Source: Gracilaria gracilis (lineage: Eukaryota; Rhodophyta; Florideophyceae; Gracilariales; Gracilariaceae). Taken from it: a DNA stretch of 64,000 nucleotides. Shown here in pieces: positions 41,216-52,200 of the stretch (within the stretch, counting starts at the first letter, position 1; the number at the start of each line of letters is the position of its first letter). Position numbers and translations under genes: made by a program. Where the stretch lies: assembly GCA_030374805.1 (NCBI GenBank), contig JARGSG010000056.1:1-64000 (forward strand), in the 5' to 3' direction. The notes beneath the pieces were generated by a model that was given only the letters and a program-made list of their open reading frames with translations, did not search any database and was not told the origin of the DNA.

Positions 41216-42196
41216 ATGATGATGAATATCGGAACGAAGTCGTTTGTTTGTTTGTTTTTCTTGAGCGCTTTCTTGTATACCACTTCATATGCCCAAGCCG
41301 TTGGAAGCTCTGATTGTGCTATAACCGATGATTCGTGCCCGTGTTCACAGGCTACTGCGTCAGGATCGTGTTTGAAGTACCAGGGCGATGGGTCTTGTTT
41401 GTTGGGTATGTGCCAAGCATCGTACAAGTGCGATTGTCTGGGATATGAGAAATGCAAGAGGTCGAGCTGTGCGGTGTATACGGCGATGGAGGACACGATT
41501 CCGAGCGAGCTTGTAACATTCGGATGTCATCTGACGCCGGGGGCTGGGTCATGCACTACATTTGAATCTGTTTTGGACACGGTGGAGGCGGCTGTGAATG
41601 CTAAGACTGACGCTCGCCATTACAACAACGAGGCGACCGCTGAGAGTGTGAACGCGCACGAACTGGTGTCTGAGGTACAAAGTGAGGCAGCTAACATCAA
41701 CGACGAACTGAACGCAATCGATGGAGTGAGGGAGCAAATGACACCTGAGGAAGAGTTGGAAATCTACAGCAACGCCAGGAATGTTCAGGACTCGGTGAAG
41801 AATTGTACGCGCAAGGCTCTGGATGTTACGATTGAGGCGGGGAAGGCGTTTGAAACGAATTTGAAGGTTGCGGAAATGGCTGGAGTTGCAGTTTCATCGG
41901 ATAAGGATTGCAAGAAAGCAAAGGACAAACTGAAGGAAGAGGAAGAGAAGGCGAAGAAGGAAAAGAACAACTGCTCGGCTTGTAAGAAACTGGAGGAGGA
42001 CATTGCCGTCTTGGAGAAGCTGAGCAAGGAAGCGGCGGTGAATGCTGGGAAGGGAGCGAAGAGCTGCCGAGGCAACAAGGATTCAGCATCTGAGCTTGTG
42101 AAAGAAATCCGGGAGAGCCGAATGAACTGTGGGCGTGCTCGCGGGAAGGTTCAATCTGCAATCGCGAAACTGAAGAAGCGCCTCAACCAGTCTTAG
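41216..42196 (+). CDS. Secreted Cys-rich/coiled-coil protein, paralogue B
   Basis: A frame of 326 residues beginning with three Met codons. The signal peptide (CLFFLSAFLYTTSYAQA) is followed by the same Cys-rich module as paralogue A (CAITDDSCPCSQATASGSC, GDGSCLLGMCQASYKCDCLG) and the conserved block FGCHLTPGAGSC. The C-terminal 200 residues are Lys/Glu-rich and helical, with a CSACK pair. The two genes form an inverted pair, so they arose by an inverted duplication. The Cys module is the best conserved part, which suggests it carries the function. Confidence 0.8.
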   Translation: MMMNIGTKSFVCLFFLSAFLYTTSYAQAVGSSDCAITDDSCPCSQATASGSCLKYQGDGSCLLGMCQASYKCDCLGYEKCKRSSCAVYTAMEDTIPSELVTFGCHLTPGAGSCTTFESVLDTVEAAVNAKTDARHYNNEATAESVNAHELVSEVQSEAANINDELNAIDGVREQMTPEEELEIYSNARNVQDSVKNCTRKALDVTIEAGKAFETNLKVAEMAGVAVSSDKDCKKAKDKLKEEEEKAKKEKNNCSACKKLEEDIAVLEKLSKEAAVNAGKGAKSCRGNKDSASELVKEIRESRMNCGRARGKVQSAIAKLKKRLNQS

Positions 42197-44049
42197 AGGA
42201 AACTGAATGTCTATGTGGCTGATGCGGAATTTGTTACTGATATCATATCAAGATCGTGCACCACTCTACAATCTGCAACAAATGTGCTCCTGAACAACCT
42301 AGCAGTTGATTTGAATGGCTTTTACCGTATTCTAACACATTGCAAAGTTGAACTATGTTTCCTTTGAACGAAGCGCAGACGGTTAAGAGCAGCTAGGTTG
42401 GACATTACATTGTCAACGAGATTATTGTAAACAAAGAGCTTAACAGTGTCTTCTTCTTTCTTAGCATTTCGACTATTGCATATAAGCTCAAAAGTTAATG
42501 CAGGCAGGCAAAATCCAACACGGTTTCTATGCTTGCATCATGCATGATGAAGAAACATGTTTTTCAACGCCATGAAACAATGTCCTTGCTCATGGAATGC
42601 CGTAATCTTTTACCCCGGACATGCTAAAGATTTATCTTGGACGAGAACCTTTGTTTGCTGATACACAGTTCTTTTGTATAATGTTCGTGAACACCTGTAC
42701 AGAATTGATTTCGATATGGCGAAGAAGGAAACCCAAGCAAGATTGTATATCCGTACCCTGCGCTTCATCGTCCTTTATTCCGGTTGTGACCAGAGTCTGT
42801 AAAGTAAATCACATGTACCGTTACTCGTTTCCATAGTTTGATAAAGTTGATGTGGAACGAAGTTTAGATTGGAAACACAGGTGTAGATTGCTCCATATTG
42901 TCATCATCATCATCATCATGATGTCCCAGCAAGGCCGGCGTTTCTTTGCCTTGCATTGTGAACCTGCGCAGACCACATTATTCTCCACGAAGCATTCATT
43001 GCTGATTATTGTTCAAAAGCCTTTCATCATCGTCATCAAAGCAAGTCAAGCGGAACGAAGAGGTCCAAAATGCGTGATGACGCTGGTACTACGCATTGTT
43101 CCAACTCTTACGAGTATCTTTGGCATGGTGCGCGAACACAGCAAGGTGCCTCTGATACTCAACAATGGAAGCCTCTACAACGAAAGGGGGCTTCAAGTTA
43201 CATTCGCGCCGTGTTTCGACGAAGGGATGAGGATGTGGAGAGTGGAGCAAAGCATGGTGGCAAACGATGATGACAAAGAGTTGAAAGCAAGAAAAAGAAG
43301 GCGACGACAATTTTAATGCGGAGGGGTGATTTGACGCGGTGTGGAGACAAGGAACTTATTGTTAGGTATGTAATGTGTTCAAAAAGCGAGAGGGTGATGC
43401 TGTAGAACTTGTATCGAATTGAGAGCACGCAGAGCTGCGGCGAACAAAAAGTGAAATGCGTAAGCTGAGAGAGCGACGGCGTGAATGGTGCACCTCGTAG
43501 CTGATGTTGTGCGACACCCAACGAAACCTGCCAAGCCACGTGCCACAAAATGAAGACAAGGCAATAGACTATTGCCTTGCACCAGAGCTCAATCACAGTA
43601 TAGCTCGAATCGTAAATATGATGTTCGGCAAAGAAGCCAGTCTCAGGTTTGAACATGCCATGGTCAAAAGAGTGAAGTTCGACGAGGCAGCACAGTGTGA
43701 AGAAGGTAGTTGGCTGGGTGTAGGATGCAGGAATGCTCAAAGCTTCGCGAACGGCAGTTGTCTCAAGCAATGCGAGCTTTCCGCAAAAATAAGCGATACG
43801 ATCCGATACACGGAAGATAGGCCGAAAGATATGGCACTGCGGACACGTTGGGTTAAAAAGCCAGCTCACACTCAAGAGACACGGTGAATAAGTTAATCCG
43901 CTCGCGCGCACAACACGCAACAGCAGAAGTTGAAACACAATGAGGGTGAAGAGAGCACGACAACACCCCCGCACAAATCGTCGACACATTCGCCCACAAA
44001 ACAGAACAGGCATGATAGGTATATGTAGAACGCAGACAAACAAAGCAAG
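42197..44049. other. No gene recognised; contains an ATC microsatellite
   Basis: About 1.85 kb. A 281-codon frame on the minus strand (43198-44043) and shorter plus-strand frames (42852-43316, 43504-43887) overlap without domain support. A (ATC)n run lies at about 42901-42919. Confidence 0.4.
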
Positions 44050-44439
44050 TCACCAAGCGGCGGTATAAGGAGCGACGTTGAGGGGCGAATGATCGTAAGC
44101 ACGTCTTTGATGAGTAACAGCAAAGCCAAGTTTCTGAGCGCGACGAATCTCCTCGGCTTCAAAGGCGGCCAGCCGCCGAAATCTCATCTCGACCTTGTTG
44201 AGAAGGGCAATAAGCTGTTGTGCGTTCATGCCATCCAAGTGTTTCAAGGCGGGCTTCAACATGGCATCTCCCATGTAGCGCGGCATTCGAGGCGGGCGCG
44301 CGGGTGTGGCAGGCGGAGGGGTGGAAACCGGCTTGGACTGACCGGACACAGTGGTCCTCTGACGCTTTGTAATGGAAGTGCCGTTCTGTTTGGGCGTACT
44401 AACCCTAGTGGCGTCAGTGGCGCTTCGTTTAACGCCCAT
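44050..44439 (-). CDS. Small basic protein with helical C-terminus, unknown
   Basis: A frame of 129 residues from an ATG at 44439 (MGVKRSATDATR). The frame is open much further upstream, but that part is Arg/Pro-rich low-complexity in GC-rich promoter-like DNA, so the shorter start is preferred. The N-terminal half is Lys/Arg/Ser/Pro-rich (ITKRQR, a possible nuclear signal). The C-terminal half has an amphipathic helix (MNAQQLIALLNKVEMRFRRL). No family recognised. Confidence 0.5.
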   Translation of the reverse strand: MGVKRSATDATRVSTPKQNGTSITKRQRTTVSGQSKPVSTPPPATPARPPRMPRYMGDAMLKPALKHLDGMNAQQLIALLNKVEMRFRRLAAFEAEEIRRAQKLGFAVTHQRRAYDHSPLNVAPYTAAW

Positions 44440-45024
44440 GAGTGAAGGAGGTGGGGAGGGCGCGTGAGTTGAGGAACGGAAGTAGGTGAGACGTGAGTGG
44501 GGACGCAACGGAAAGATGGGCGTGAGGAGTATGCGAGAAGTACGGCGCGCGGAGTAGCGAGATTGCGCGGAGACGCGGTGCAGGTTGTCGCTGTCTGTCG
44601 TGAGCAAACGGCGGGGGGGAGGGGGGGGAGGAACGGGAAGCGAAAGCGGCGGAAGGGAGCAACGTCGTAGATAGCGCGGGCGACGCCACTGCGCCGCACG
44701 CGCACTTTGCGCACAGCGCCTTTTTATTCTGCCACAGCGCGTGTGCTTCGCGTGTCGTCGCCTCATTGGCCGGACACACAATTGGCCAACGACCACTTTT
44801 TTGATACAAGTGCGCGTGCTGGCGGGGTGTAAGCGAGAGCCAATCATTTGAAGCCGCGTTCCGCCGTCGCCGGCGGACCGTGCTGTGCGCTCCATGCTAA
44901 ACATAGGACACCGCACCCGTATGGTTCCACTATCGCCGCAGTGCTCCACCGTGTATGTATATCTCTGGTAGCCCTCGTTCGTTCACCTCGTGCGGCCGAT
45001 CCCCTCTCTCATTCAATTCGCAGC
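44440..45024. other. Divergent promoter region
   Basis: 585 bp between the small basic protein gene and prefoldin 4, which point in opposite directions. GC-rich with C/G runs near 44610-44630. No TATA box identified. Confidence 0.4.
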
Positions 45025-45411
45025 ATGGAGCTCAACCGCGAGGATGAGCGACCCAACGTGGTCATGGCGCCCGCCGACAAGGATAACATCAACGCCTTTT
45101 CTCGTTACTTGGCGCGCAAGACCGACCTCAAGCGCCGCATCACGCGTCGAAAGAAGTTGATCCAGCTGCACGAGGATGCGAGCGATGAGCTTCTTCTGCT
45201 CGACGATGATGCCGCCGTACATTACAACATCGGCGACGTCTTTCTTCTGGACGATAACGACGCCATCGATCAGTCGCTGCAACAAACCATTTCTCAGCTC
45301 AATGACGATATTCAGCAGTATCACAACGAATTGTCTCAGATCGAGCAGTCTATGAAGCAGCTCAAAGCCGCGTTATACGCCAAGTTTGGAAAGGTTCGTC
45401 CTTCGTCATAA
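45025..45411 (+). CDS. PFDN4: Prefoldin subunit 4
   Basis: A protein of 128 residues, the usual length of this beta-class prefoldin subunit. It has two helices, DKDNINAFSRYLARKTDLK at the start and LNDDIQQYHNELSQIEQSMK at the end. Between them are the family's conserved DASDELLLLDDD and YNIGDVFLL, and it ends QLKAALYAKFGK. The long upstream open frame is ignored because homology begins at the ATG at 45025. It is part of the hexameric cytosolic chaperone that delivers actin and tubulin to the CCT chaperonin. Confidence 0.93.
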   Translation: MELNREDERPNVVMAPADKDNINAFSRYLARKTDLKRRITRRKKLIQLHEDASDELLLLDDDAAVHYNIGDVFLLDDNDAIDQSLQQTISQLNDDIQQYHNELSQIEQSMKQLKAALYAKFGKVRPSS

Positions 45412-46087
45412 CACCGCTGTCGTCGCCGCACGTTTGCAATCCACAGTACACTGACCATATCTCTCCTTCTTTACGACAGACTATAAACTTGGAAGAATAG
45501 CATGCTCGGCCCGTGCTCACAGAGCATCAAATGTTCCCACACCAAAGACAACCTCGCATCCTGCAATTGGATACGCAGGAGCTAGATACCGTTGGTACAG
45601 CCGATAAGCTATTACGCGTGCATGGTATGAATGTACCATGCGATTTTGCGCCACGTACGAACAATAACCATTATCATTCATCCCAGAGATGCAAACGCCA
45701 TGCCCGTCATACACCTCGCCAAAATCTTTTTCCGCATCCGTGTTACTCTGTCGAAGCTCATTTAGCTTCAACCGCACCCATTCACAGATAGTCCGAAGCA
45801 TGTAACGCTACCCCGCGCAATTTGCACATACAAAAACCGAAACCACATTTATAAAGAAAATTAGTCACCACAAGAACAGTTCCTATCCAGTACTAAACAG
45901 AAGCTCTTCGACGTTACGAGTTACACCTTTTCCAATACACGAAAAACACTTTCACATACGTTCGCCCAAATCCAATACCATGCCATCATTTCCGTCACGT
46001 CCTCGCTAATGAACCGTCAACACCCAAACATCTTCCAAGCTTCACTGATCTGCGTTGCAAAAATGTTTCAGCTACTTCACGGCTGTT
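45412..46087. other. No gene recognised
   Basis: 676 bp between convergent genes, so mainly 3' ends. The minus-strand frame 45517-45801 has no domain. Confidence 0.4.
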
Positions 46088-47272
46088 TCAGAGCCCGGCT
46101 ACTGTCTGTCCATTGGCGGTAATTCGCTCTTGCTTTATGGATCGTAACTCCATACACCGGTTGATAAACGAAGACAGGTTGGCAATGTATTCTTCTGGAT
46201 GTACCTTCAAGTGCGACGCATGGATAGATTTTTCCCAGAATTTGTTGTATACCTCCAGTCCTCGTTGTCTATTCTTGTCCATAAACTCCTCAACAGCGTT
46301 CTTCATATCCGGGATCACCTTGTCATCTCCAGAGTAGAAGTAAAGCTGTGGTGTATCCAACTGCATGGTACGAAGCGCATCTTCGCTCTTTCCAAATGAC
46401 GTCCGAGCTTTGGTGACCCAGAAGAACGCTGATGCAATCGGCTCCCACACCGTACGGGATATGATCGGACATACAGTGTGCAATCCCTTCGCAACATCAT
46501 GTGGGAAAATAGGAGCTGGTCCCGAGTCGAACACAACACCAGCGACCTTTCTAGTGATCATGTCGAGTTTCTCCTTTTCGTGTCGGAAGCCATCCAGCAG
46601 AAGTCCATAGATACCAGTTCCAATTGAAAAGGCATGCACGAATACAGGGCGATCCGGGTGTTGTTGCGCAATTATACTCTCAATCTTCTTCGCTTGTGCC
46701 TTACTAGCAGGCGGAAAGATGGCAGTTCGAAGTCCATTACACACAAACGTCACCTCATATCCAAGGTCCTCGTAGAACTTGGAATACTTCTTCATATGCT
46801 TCTTGGAAGCACCCATCCAACTGAGTAGAATGACGATCGGCACAGATTGGTCCACAAAGCGTGGCACAGACAAAGAAGCGCTCATAGCAAGCAGATTGAC
46901 AACGGCCATACGATAGGCCTGATCAGCGCGTTCTCGCATGAGCACGTGTGCGCCAGGAGCAACTCCCCAAGACGGGTCAACATTCTCATCGCCATGGTCA
47001 TCGCGACCATGTCCATCGCCGAAGCCGCCCGAACCAAAGCCGCCAAACGCGCCGCCACTCATCCTCATGAGCTGTCGTTCCAATTGTTGCCGCCTGCTTG
47101 CCAAACCTCGGAACGCGCCTCCGGCACCGTACATTAGCTGTCGAGCGCGACGACGCCCCCGCAGAAGCGCATCCTGCGCCGGCGCGGTGAAGGAGGTGGT
47201 GGACGGCCTCAACTGAGCGCGCGCGGTAGCGGCATTGACGGGCGGAAGCGTGACAAACGCCTGCGTATACAT
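46088..47272 (-). CDS. TMEM53/DUF829-family alpha/beta hydrolase-like protein
   Basis: A protein of 394 residues from MYTQAFVTLPPV at 47272. The first 125 residues are Ala/Arg/Gly-rich, possibly a targeting sequence. The DUF829 domain follows: VPIVILLSWMGASKKHMKKYSKFYEDLGYEV, in two blocks; VFVHAFSIGTGIYG, where a GxSxG-like elbow is replaced by FSIGTG; FDSGPAPIF; LYFYSGDDKVIP (Asp); and SIHASHLKVHPEEY (His). This is the conserved order of TMEM53. Animal TMEM53 is at the nuclear envelope; the location here is unknown. Enzyme activity is not established for the family. Confidence 0.85.
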   Translation of the reverse strand: MYTQAFVTLPPVNAATARAQLRPSTTSFTAPAQDALLRGRRRARQLMYGAGGAFRGLASRRQQLERQLMRMSGGAFGGFGSGGFGDGHGRDDHGDENVDPSWGVAPGAHVLMRERADQAYRMAVVNLLAMSASLSVPRFVDQSVPIVILLSWMGASKKHMKKYSKFYEDLGYEVTFVCNGLRTAIFPPASKAQAKKIESIIAQQHPDRPVFVHAFSIGTGIYGLLLDGFRHEKEKLDMITRKVAGVVFDSGPAPIFPHDVAKGLHTVCPIISRTVWEPIASAFFWVTKARTSFGKSEDALRTMQLDTPQLYFYSGDDKVIPDMKNAVEEFMDKNRQRGLEVYNKFWEKSIHASHLKVHPEEYIANLSSFINRCMELRSIKQERITANGQTVAGL

Positions 47273-47702
47273 ATCGGCGGGCGGCGAGAGAAAGAAAGCG
47301 ATGAGCAAACAAGAGCTAGATACAATCAGCCCGTCGCACAAGGTGCGAAAGCTCGGCGAAGAAGAGTAGATAAGTAGCTGTGAAGGGGAGGGGGGGGGGA
47401 GGTCGCGGAGAGGGGGCCGCGAGAGGTCAAGGGTACGAAAAGATATCAAAAGCGATGCGGGCAGAAATGGCGCGAAGCGACGCCAGCTGCGGGTGCGGTT
47501 GGCAACGCGCCGCGAAAGAGGATCGTGCGGCTGAGCGGCGAGGGGAGGCGGCTACCGGGCGATCTCGGTGCACCTGGCACGCGCTGATTGGCGCGCGAGA
47601 CTGCCACCGGATCGCGGTACATGGTTTCAAAGACGGCGCTAAATTTGGTGGGGTGGCCCAAGTGTTGACAACAAACAAACTGTTATTCGTTTACTCTGAC
47701 AC
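47273..47702. other. No gene recognised
   Basis: 430 bp between two minus-strand genes. It has a G-rich stretch at 47382-47420 (CCCCCC-type runs on the other strand), likely promoter DNA of the DUF829 gene. Confidence 0.4.
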
Positions 47703-48755
47703 TCAATAGCCGGCGTTGACCGGCTTGGGCTGCCATCCCGGCTGCCAGCGTTCCGCAATGCCATCCTCAAACTTGTCCTTGACGTCCTTGATTCCCCACT
47801 CCAACGCCGCGCCGCTCATGCCACCGTAGTACTTGGTAGGCGCCGCTTCCCAGAACTTGGGCTTCCTCTCAACAGCCTCTCTCATCTTGTAGCCCGGGAA
47901 GAAACTATCACGATTAACACCCGCGATACGCTCTGCCACGCTGGGCATCTTCACTCCCATGGTGCCAGTAACTCCCACCACATCGGCCGCATACGCGCCG
48001 GTACCCCATCGAATGGCTCCCGCCATCTTGGGGTACTGCATGTATTGCTCCTCTTCATATGAACATCCCCTGCCAGTGAACACAGCCTGTAACGACGCGT
48101 CGTACCGTAGCTGCGCCTTCTGCTTGTCAGACAAGGTATTGGCTCTGAACGACGTGGCAGCCGCCGCTACACGCGCCACTTCATCGTCACCGGCCTGTCT
48201 GGCATTGTACGCGCCCACCGAATAAACAGCGCCCGGAACGTTGACAGCCTTGTACTGGCGGTCCACACACTCGAACATGTACTGCTGTGCCGGTTCATTG
48301 GCCACCACATAGCGACTACAGGCGCGCAACATCTCGGCGCGACCGGCGACGGTAGCAGCGGCCCTCGCAGGGAAGCTGACCGCATAGCTCTCGTCAACGT
48401 GCGAGCCAGCGGCGGCGATGATGGCGGCGCGTCGCGTGTCGTAAAGGTCCTTCATCTTGGAGGAGGCGGACATCTGTCGCAGTCTGAACGAGCGCGCGAG
48501 AGATGCCAGACGAGTGGCTTCTGCCGTGTTACAGCCACCGGTAGCCTCCGTGCACTGCGGGGTGTACACGCCGGTGGAGGTGGCTGCCTGTTTGGCTTCG
48601 CGTGTCTGCGACTTGTTCATGAAGGAGTCGGCCGGCGACGACACCAGCATGGACACGCGGTTGGTGCGCATCGCGCGGCGCGCGCAGATGGTGCTTTTGC
48701 CATTGAACGGCGTGCTGCCAATGGCAATGGGCGCGGCGAAAGCGGGCGACTCCAT
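47703..48755 (-). CDS. Phycoerythrin gamma subunit / rod linker-like protein
   Basis: A protein of 350 residues from MESPAFAAPIAIG at 48755. The first 40 residues are basic and hydroxylated with a Phe near the start, as in red algal plastid transit peptides. The rest has features of red algal gamma subunits: LRACSRYVVANEP and FECVDRQYKAV (Cys residues able to carry bilins), a second similar block with FTGRGCSYEEEQYMQYP, and RWGTGAYAAD. These proteins sit in the hollow of phycoerythrin hexamers in phycobilisome rods and both link and absorb light. The nuclear gene with a transit peptide is expected. Which gamma type it is cannot be told. Confidence 0.75.
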   Translation of the reverse strand: MESPAFAAPIAIGSTPFNGKSTICARRAMRTNRVSMLVSSPADSFMNKSQTREAKQAATSTGVYTPQCTEATGGCNTAEATRLASLARSFRLRQMSASSKMKDLYDTRRAAIIAAAGSHVDESYAVSFPARAAATVAGRAEMLRACSRYVVANEPAQQYMFECVDRQYKAVNVPGAVYSVGAYNARQAGDDEVARVAAAATSFRANTLSDKQKAQLRYDASLQAVFTGRGCSYEEEQYMQYPKMAGAIRWGTGAYAADVVGVTGTMGVKMPSVAERIAGVNRDSFFPGYKMREAVERKPKFWEAAPTKYYGGMSGAALEWGIKDVKDKFEDGIAERWQPGWQPKPVNAGY

Positions 48756-49243
48756 GTTGCTATCTACGACGGCAGCAGCTGCTGACAAGGCGACGAGTAG
48801 AGCTAAAGAAAGCGAGAGCGAGCTTGGAAACAACGCGCTTGCAACGCGCTTGCGGGCGATGGCCAGGAACCGCCGCGTGCCAGCCCCTTTTTGTTTGGTG
48901 ACTCACCACTGGTGAGCGCTGGCGAACAAAACCCTTGGCAATACAGTACCATCGCACCTCCGCGTGCGGAGATTGCACAACTCTGCACACGTGGCCAGCA
49001 CATCCACGTGGACTAGCATCAAAAAGCGCGCGCGCGTCACACATGCAATTTTAATGGACGATGCTTTCGTCTGCGCCTCTCCGCAGGCGAAGGTATCTAT
49101 CTACACTATACGATTTCAGCTCGGACGGGCCCGCGCCACGCTCGTAGTACGATATCGCAACGCGCTGCGATGCATTGCTGAGAGGCTCGTTCTCAAACTC
49201 GCGGGCCACTCGCGTTTTCGCTCCGCGCCACGCTCAAGTCGTC
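48756..49243. other. Divergent promoter region
   Basis: 488 bp between the phycoerythrin linker gene and the pseudokinase/Sel1 gene, which are transcribed in opposite directions. No TATA box was found in a convincing place. Confidence 0.4.
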
Positions 49244-52200
49244 ATGGCCGCTCTTTCTTCGCACGAGGCGTGTGCGCTCGAGCACGTCGAGAAGGCGCTT
49301 GTGCACTGTCTGGCCACCGAGCCTCAGAACGAGCGTCTGCGCAACGCGCTGTCGTCGCTGCGTCAAATCGTCGCGCAGCCCGCAACGCTTTCGGGCGAGT
49401 GGCGACTCACTCTTGCCGGCCTTGGTAACTTTGCCGCCTCCGCGCTCACCACTCTTTCGCGCCAGCTGCGCGCGCCGGATTCGTTGCGCAGGCTTGCCAG
49501 CCTTGCCGAACGCTACCATGCAGACCTGGACACCAAGGGCTTTCACTCCGCTCTCAGCCCGCATGTGTACCATTGTATCACGCTGCGCAACCTTTCAGAC
49601 TGCGTTCGAGCCGACCTCTACCCCATTTTGACCTCGCTTTCGGCTCTATTTCACGTGCTCGAGGTCTTCTTCCGAGCGCCCGTCACCTCGGCCGACCCCA
49701 AGACCGCCCTGTCTTCCGTGCCTCGTGACGATGCGTCGCCGGCCGCTTCCGCCAAAGTCCGCGATGCCTCGGCCGATCGATACATTGCGCTGTTGGCATC
49801 GCGACGAAGCTTCTTGACTCGCATTGACAAAATCCCCATGCCGCCCAGTCGTCGCGAAAGACTGCGCCGCTTCGTCACCTCGCTTACCGACCCTCTCGTG
49901 CTTCACCCGCAGAATATTGTTTGGCAACCGTCGGAGCACCCCTTCTTTGACACGGGCTTGGTCGCCAAGAATCAAGCCGCGTACATCAAGCATGCTTCAC
50001 TCAAGGTCAACGATGGGTCGCGGCCTCTGTGGACTGCCAGCGTCGTCCTCAAGGTTTTCGAGCTTGCCAGCAGCACTCGCCAGCATCACTTTGGCCAGGA
50101 GTCGCTGCGGATGAGAACTCTGGCCCATCCGTCTATCCCATTGTTTCACGGTCACTTTGCTGATTTCAAGCGTACTGACAACTGTCGCGTCGTTATTGCC
50201 ACTGAGCGTTTGTCGTGTGATCTGCGTTCCGCCAAGAATTTCCAGGCGCTCAGCCCTTTTGAAGTTCGTGTTCGTGTGCTTTGTGATATAGCGAAGGCGC
50301 TGGCGTTTCTGCATCGCAACCGAGTATACCATGCTGCCCTCAAACCGGAGAACGTTTTACTGCGCTTGCATCCTCACGGTTTGCAAGGAACGGCCAAGCT
50401 TGATGTCACGTGTATTCTACGTAGAGCGTTGCAATTGTCTCTAAGCAGACCACGCGTATATGAACCTCCGGAGGTCTATTCCACTGGATTCGAAGCGTAT
50501 TACACCGGAGATGTATGGAGTTTTGGCGTACTCGCGTCTTTCTTGCTCACCGATGTGTCTACCGAAGAGGATGACACGGAGTTCTTCAAACTTGCTGTGA
50601 CGAAGGGATCTGCGTTTCCGGCAAGAGCTTGGGCCCGCCGTGTTCGACATACTGCCATCCGCAACTTAATAGGCAAGTGTCTTGCGGAGCGCCCCGCTCA
50701 CCGTATAACAGCGCAACAACTCGTGGAGGAATTTGCGGACGTCCTTCGTTTTAACAATGCGAATCCACAGCACAAGCTAAGCGATGAGAAGGGGCTTGAA
50801 ATCTTGGGCGAGAAGCCATTTACTGGACCAGCTAGTGGTCACTCGGGCGGGTTACATTACGAGGGCCGCACCGAAGGTGGTGAGTCTTGCGGAAGGGACG
50901 ATTCCCATCAAAAGAAGAAGTCATCGAGTCCTCGAAGGTTTCGAGTCTCGGGAAGTGGTTCAGTGTCTTTGTCGCGCGTGAAGAAAGAACCTCATCGCTC
51001 TCGAGCGCTGTGCCCTCCAAAACTTCATGTAGAAACAGAGCACCATAGAGTGGATCAGGTTAGTGAGTCTATGAGACAGAAATGGGAGCGTGAAAGACTT
51101 TCCGAGATGGAGATCGATACAGGTTTGGGGCTACAGCAAGAGAACAAGTCCATTCGCGCATCTACTGCTGCCAAACCACCATCTCGTCGTCTGGCTGCTG
51201 AGGTTCCCCATATCGACTTGACGGGGTCAGACGTGAACAGTGTATTTCATGACACAGAGAATGACTCTAGTCCGGTGAAAATAAGACGGAAACGGCGCCG
51301 GTTGCTGGGCCCGGGAAGCAGCAAGGACCAAACGTTTCCGAGTATTTCGAAAACAGGTGCGGGCAGTCCATCATCAAGAAAGAGTGTTCCCGGCATGTAC
51401 TATGCTTCCAAAGCTCCCAAGGACTCACCGAAAGCCACTTGGACTTTGCTGAGGTCGCCTTCTGCCAGCAGGCGGAATGGTTTATCCTCTTCACTATTCA
51501 CTTCAACCGGAGAGTTTGATATCAAAAGTTCCTCGGCAAGTAAATCTACTCATGTCACAACCGACGCCAAGAAGGAACCCCAACCTGTTTACGAACCGAT
51601 TAGGCGAGATCGTAAAAGACGTGAAATCTGGCTGTCCTCGTCGCGTACGGGTATGCTTAAGGGGAGCTCCAACGTTGAACCTGTTGAGGGTGACAGGAGC
51701 CAGTCAACAAGTGGATTAAGTGTGGTCAAACGGCATTCAGTGCGCAAAGCACATAAAAAGCCATTCTCCTCTCCACTTGTTGACGGCCCTGGACATCGAG
51801 TAATACTGACGGGGAGCCCCAGTCCCATCAATGCAAACACCAGAGAACAAACATTGGCTGGTCATGGGATGCAGAATTCTACCAGAGGTCCTGGCTTGTT
51901 TGCAACAGGAACATGCAAGATGGAATCGGAACTGGGGTTTGCAGCACCGGCTCGTTTGATAGCAGGGGGTGATTTGTTCGTACGTACAGAGAGGCCAGAC
52001 ACCCCCGGGCCAGTGAGCAACGCAAAGGCAAAGAACGGAACTCCGGCAACGTCAAAGAGCGACCCGGGGTTGCAGTCAAGCTTGAATTCGCACCAATCCG
52101 CAGCACTCACCAGCATGTCTCCTTCGAAGGAAGTCGATTTCAATTTCTCAGCTCCTAAGGTTGGGCGACGAAGGAGAAGGAGCCGTTCCAGATCTGTAGA

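Noticed and set aside
43504..43887. 127-codon plus-strand frame
   Set aside because: No recognisable family and no start or promoter evidence; overlaps an equally long opposite frame.
43198..44043. 281-codon minus-strand frame
   Set aside because: Cys/Leu/Ser/Phe-rich throughout, no domain; looks like the complement of charged or A/G-rich sequence.
44440..44949. N-terminal extension of the small basic protein
   Set aside because: Arg/Pro low-complexity in GC-rich promoter DNA; a later ATG gives a more ordinary protein.
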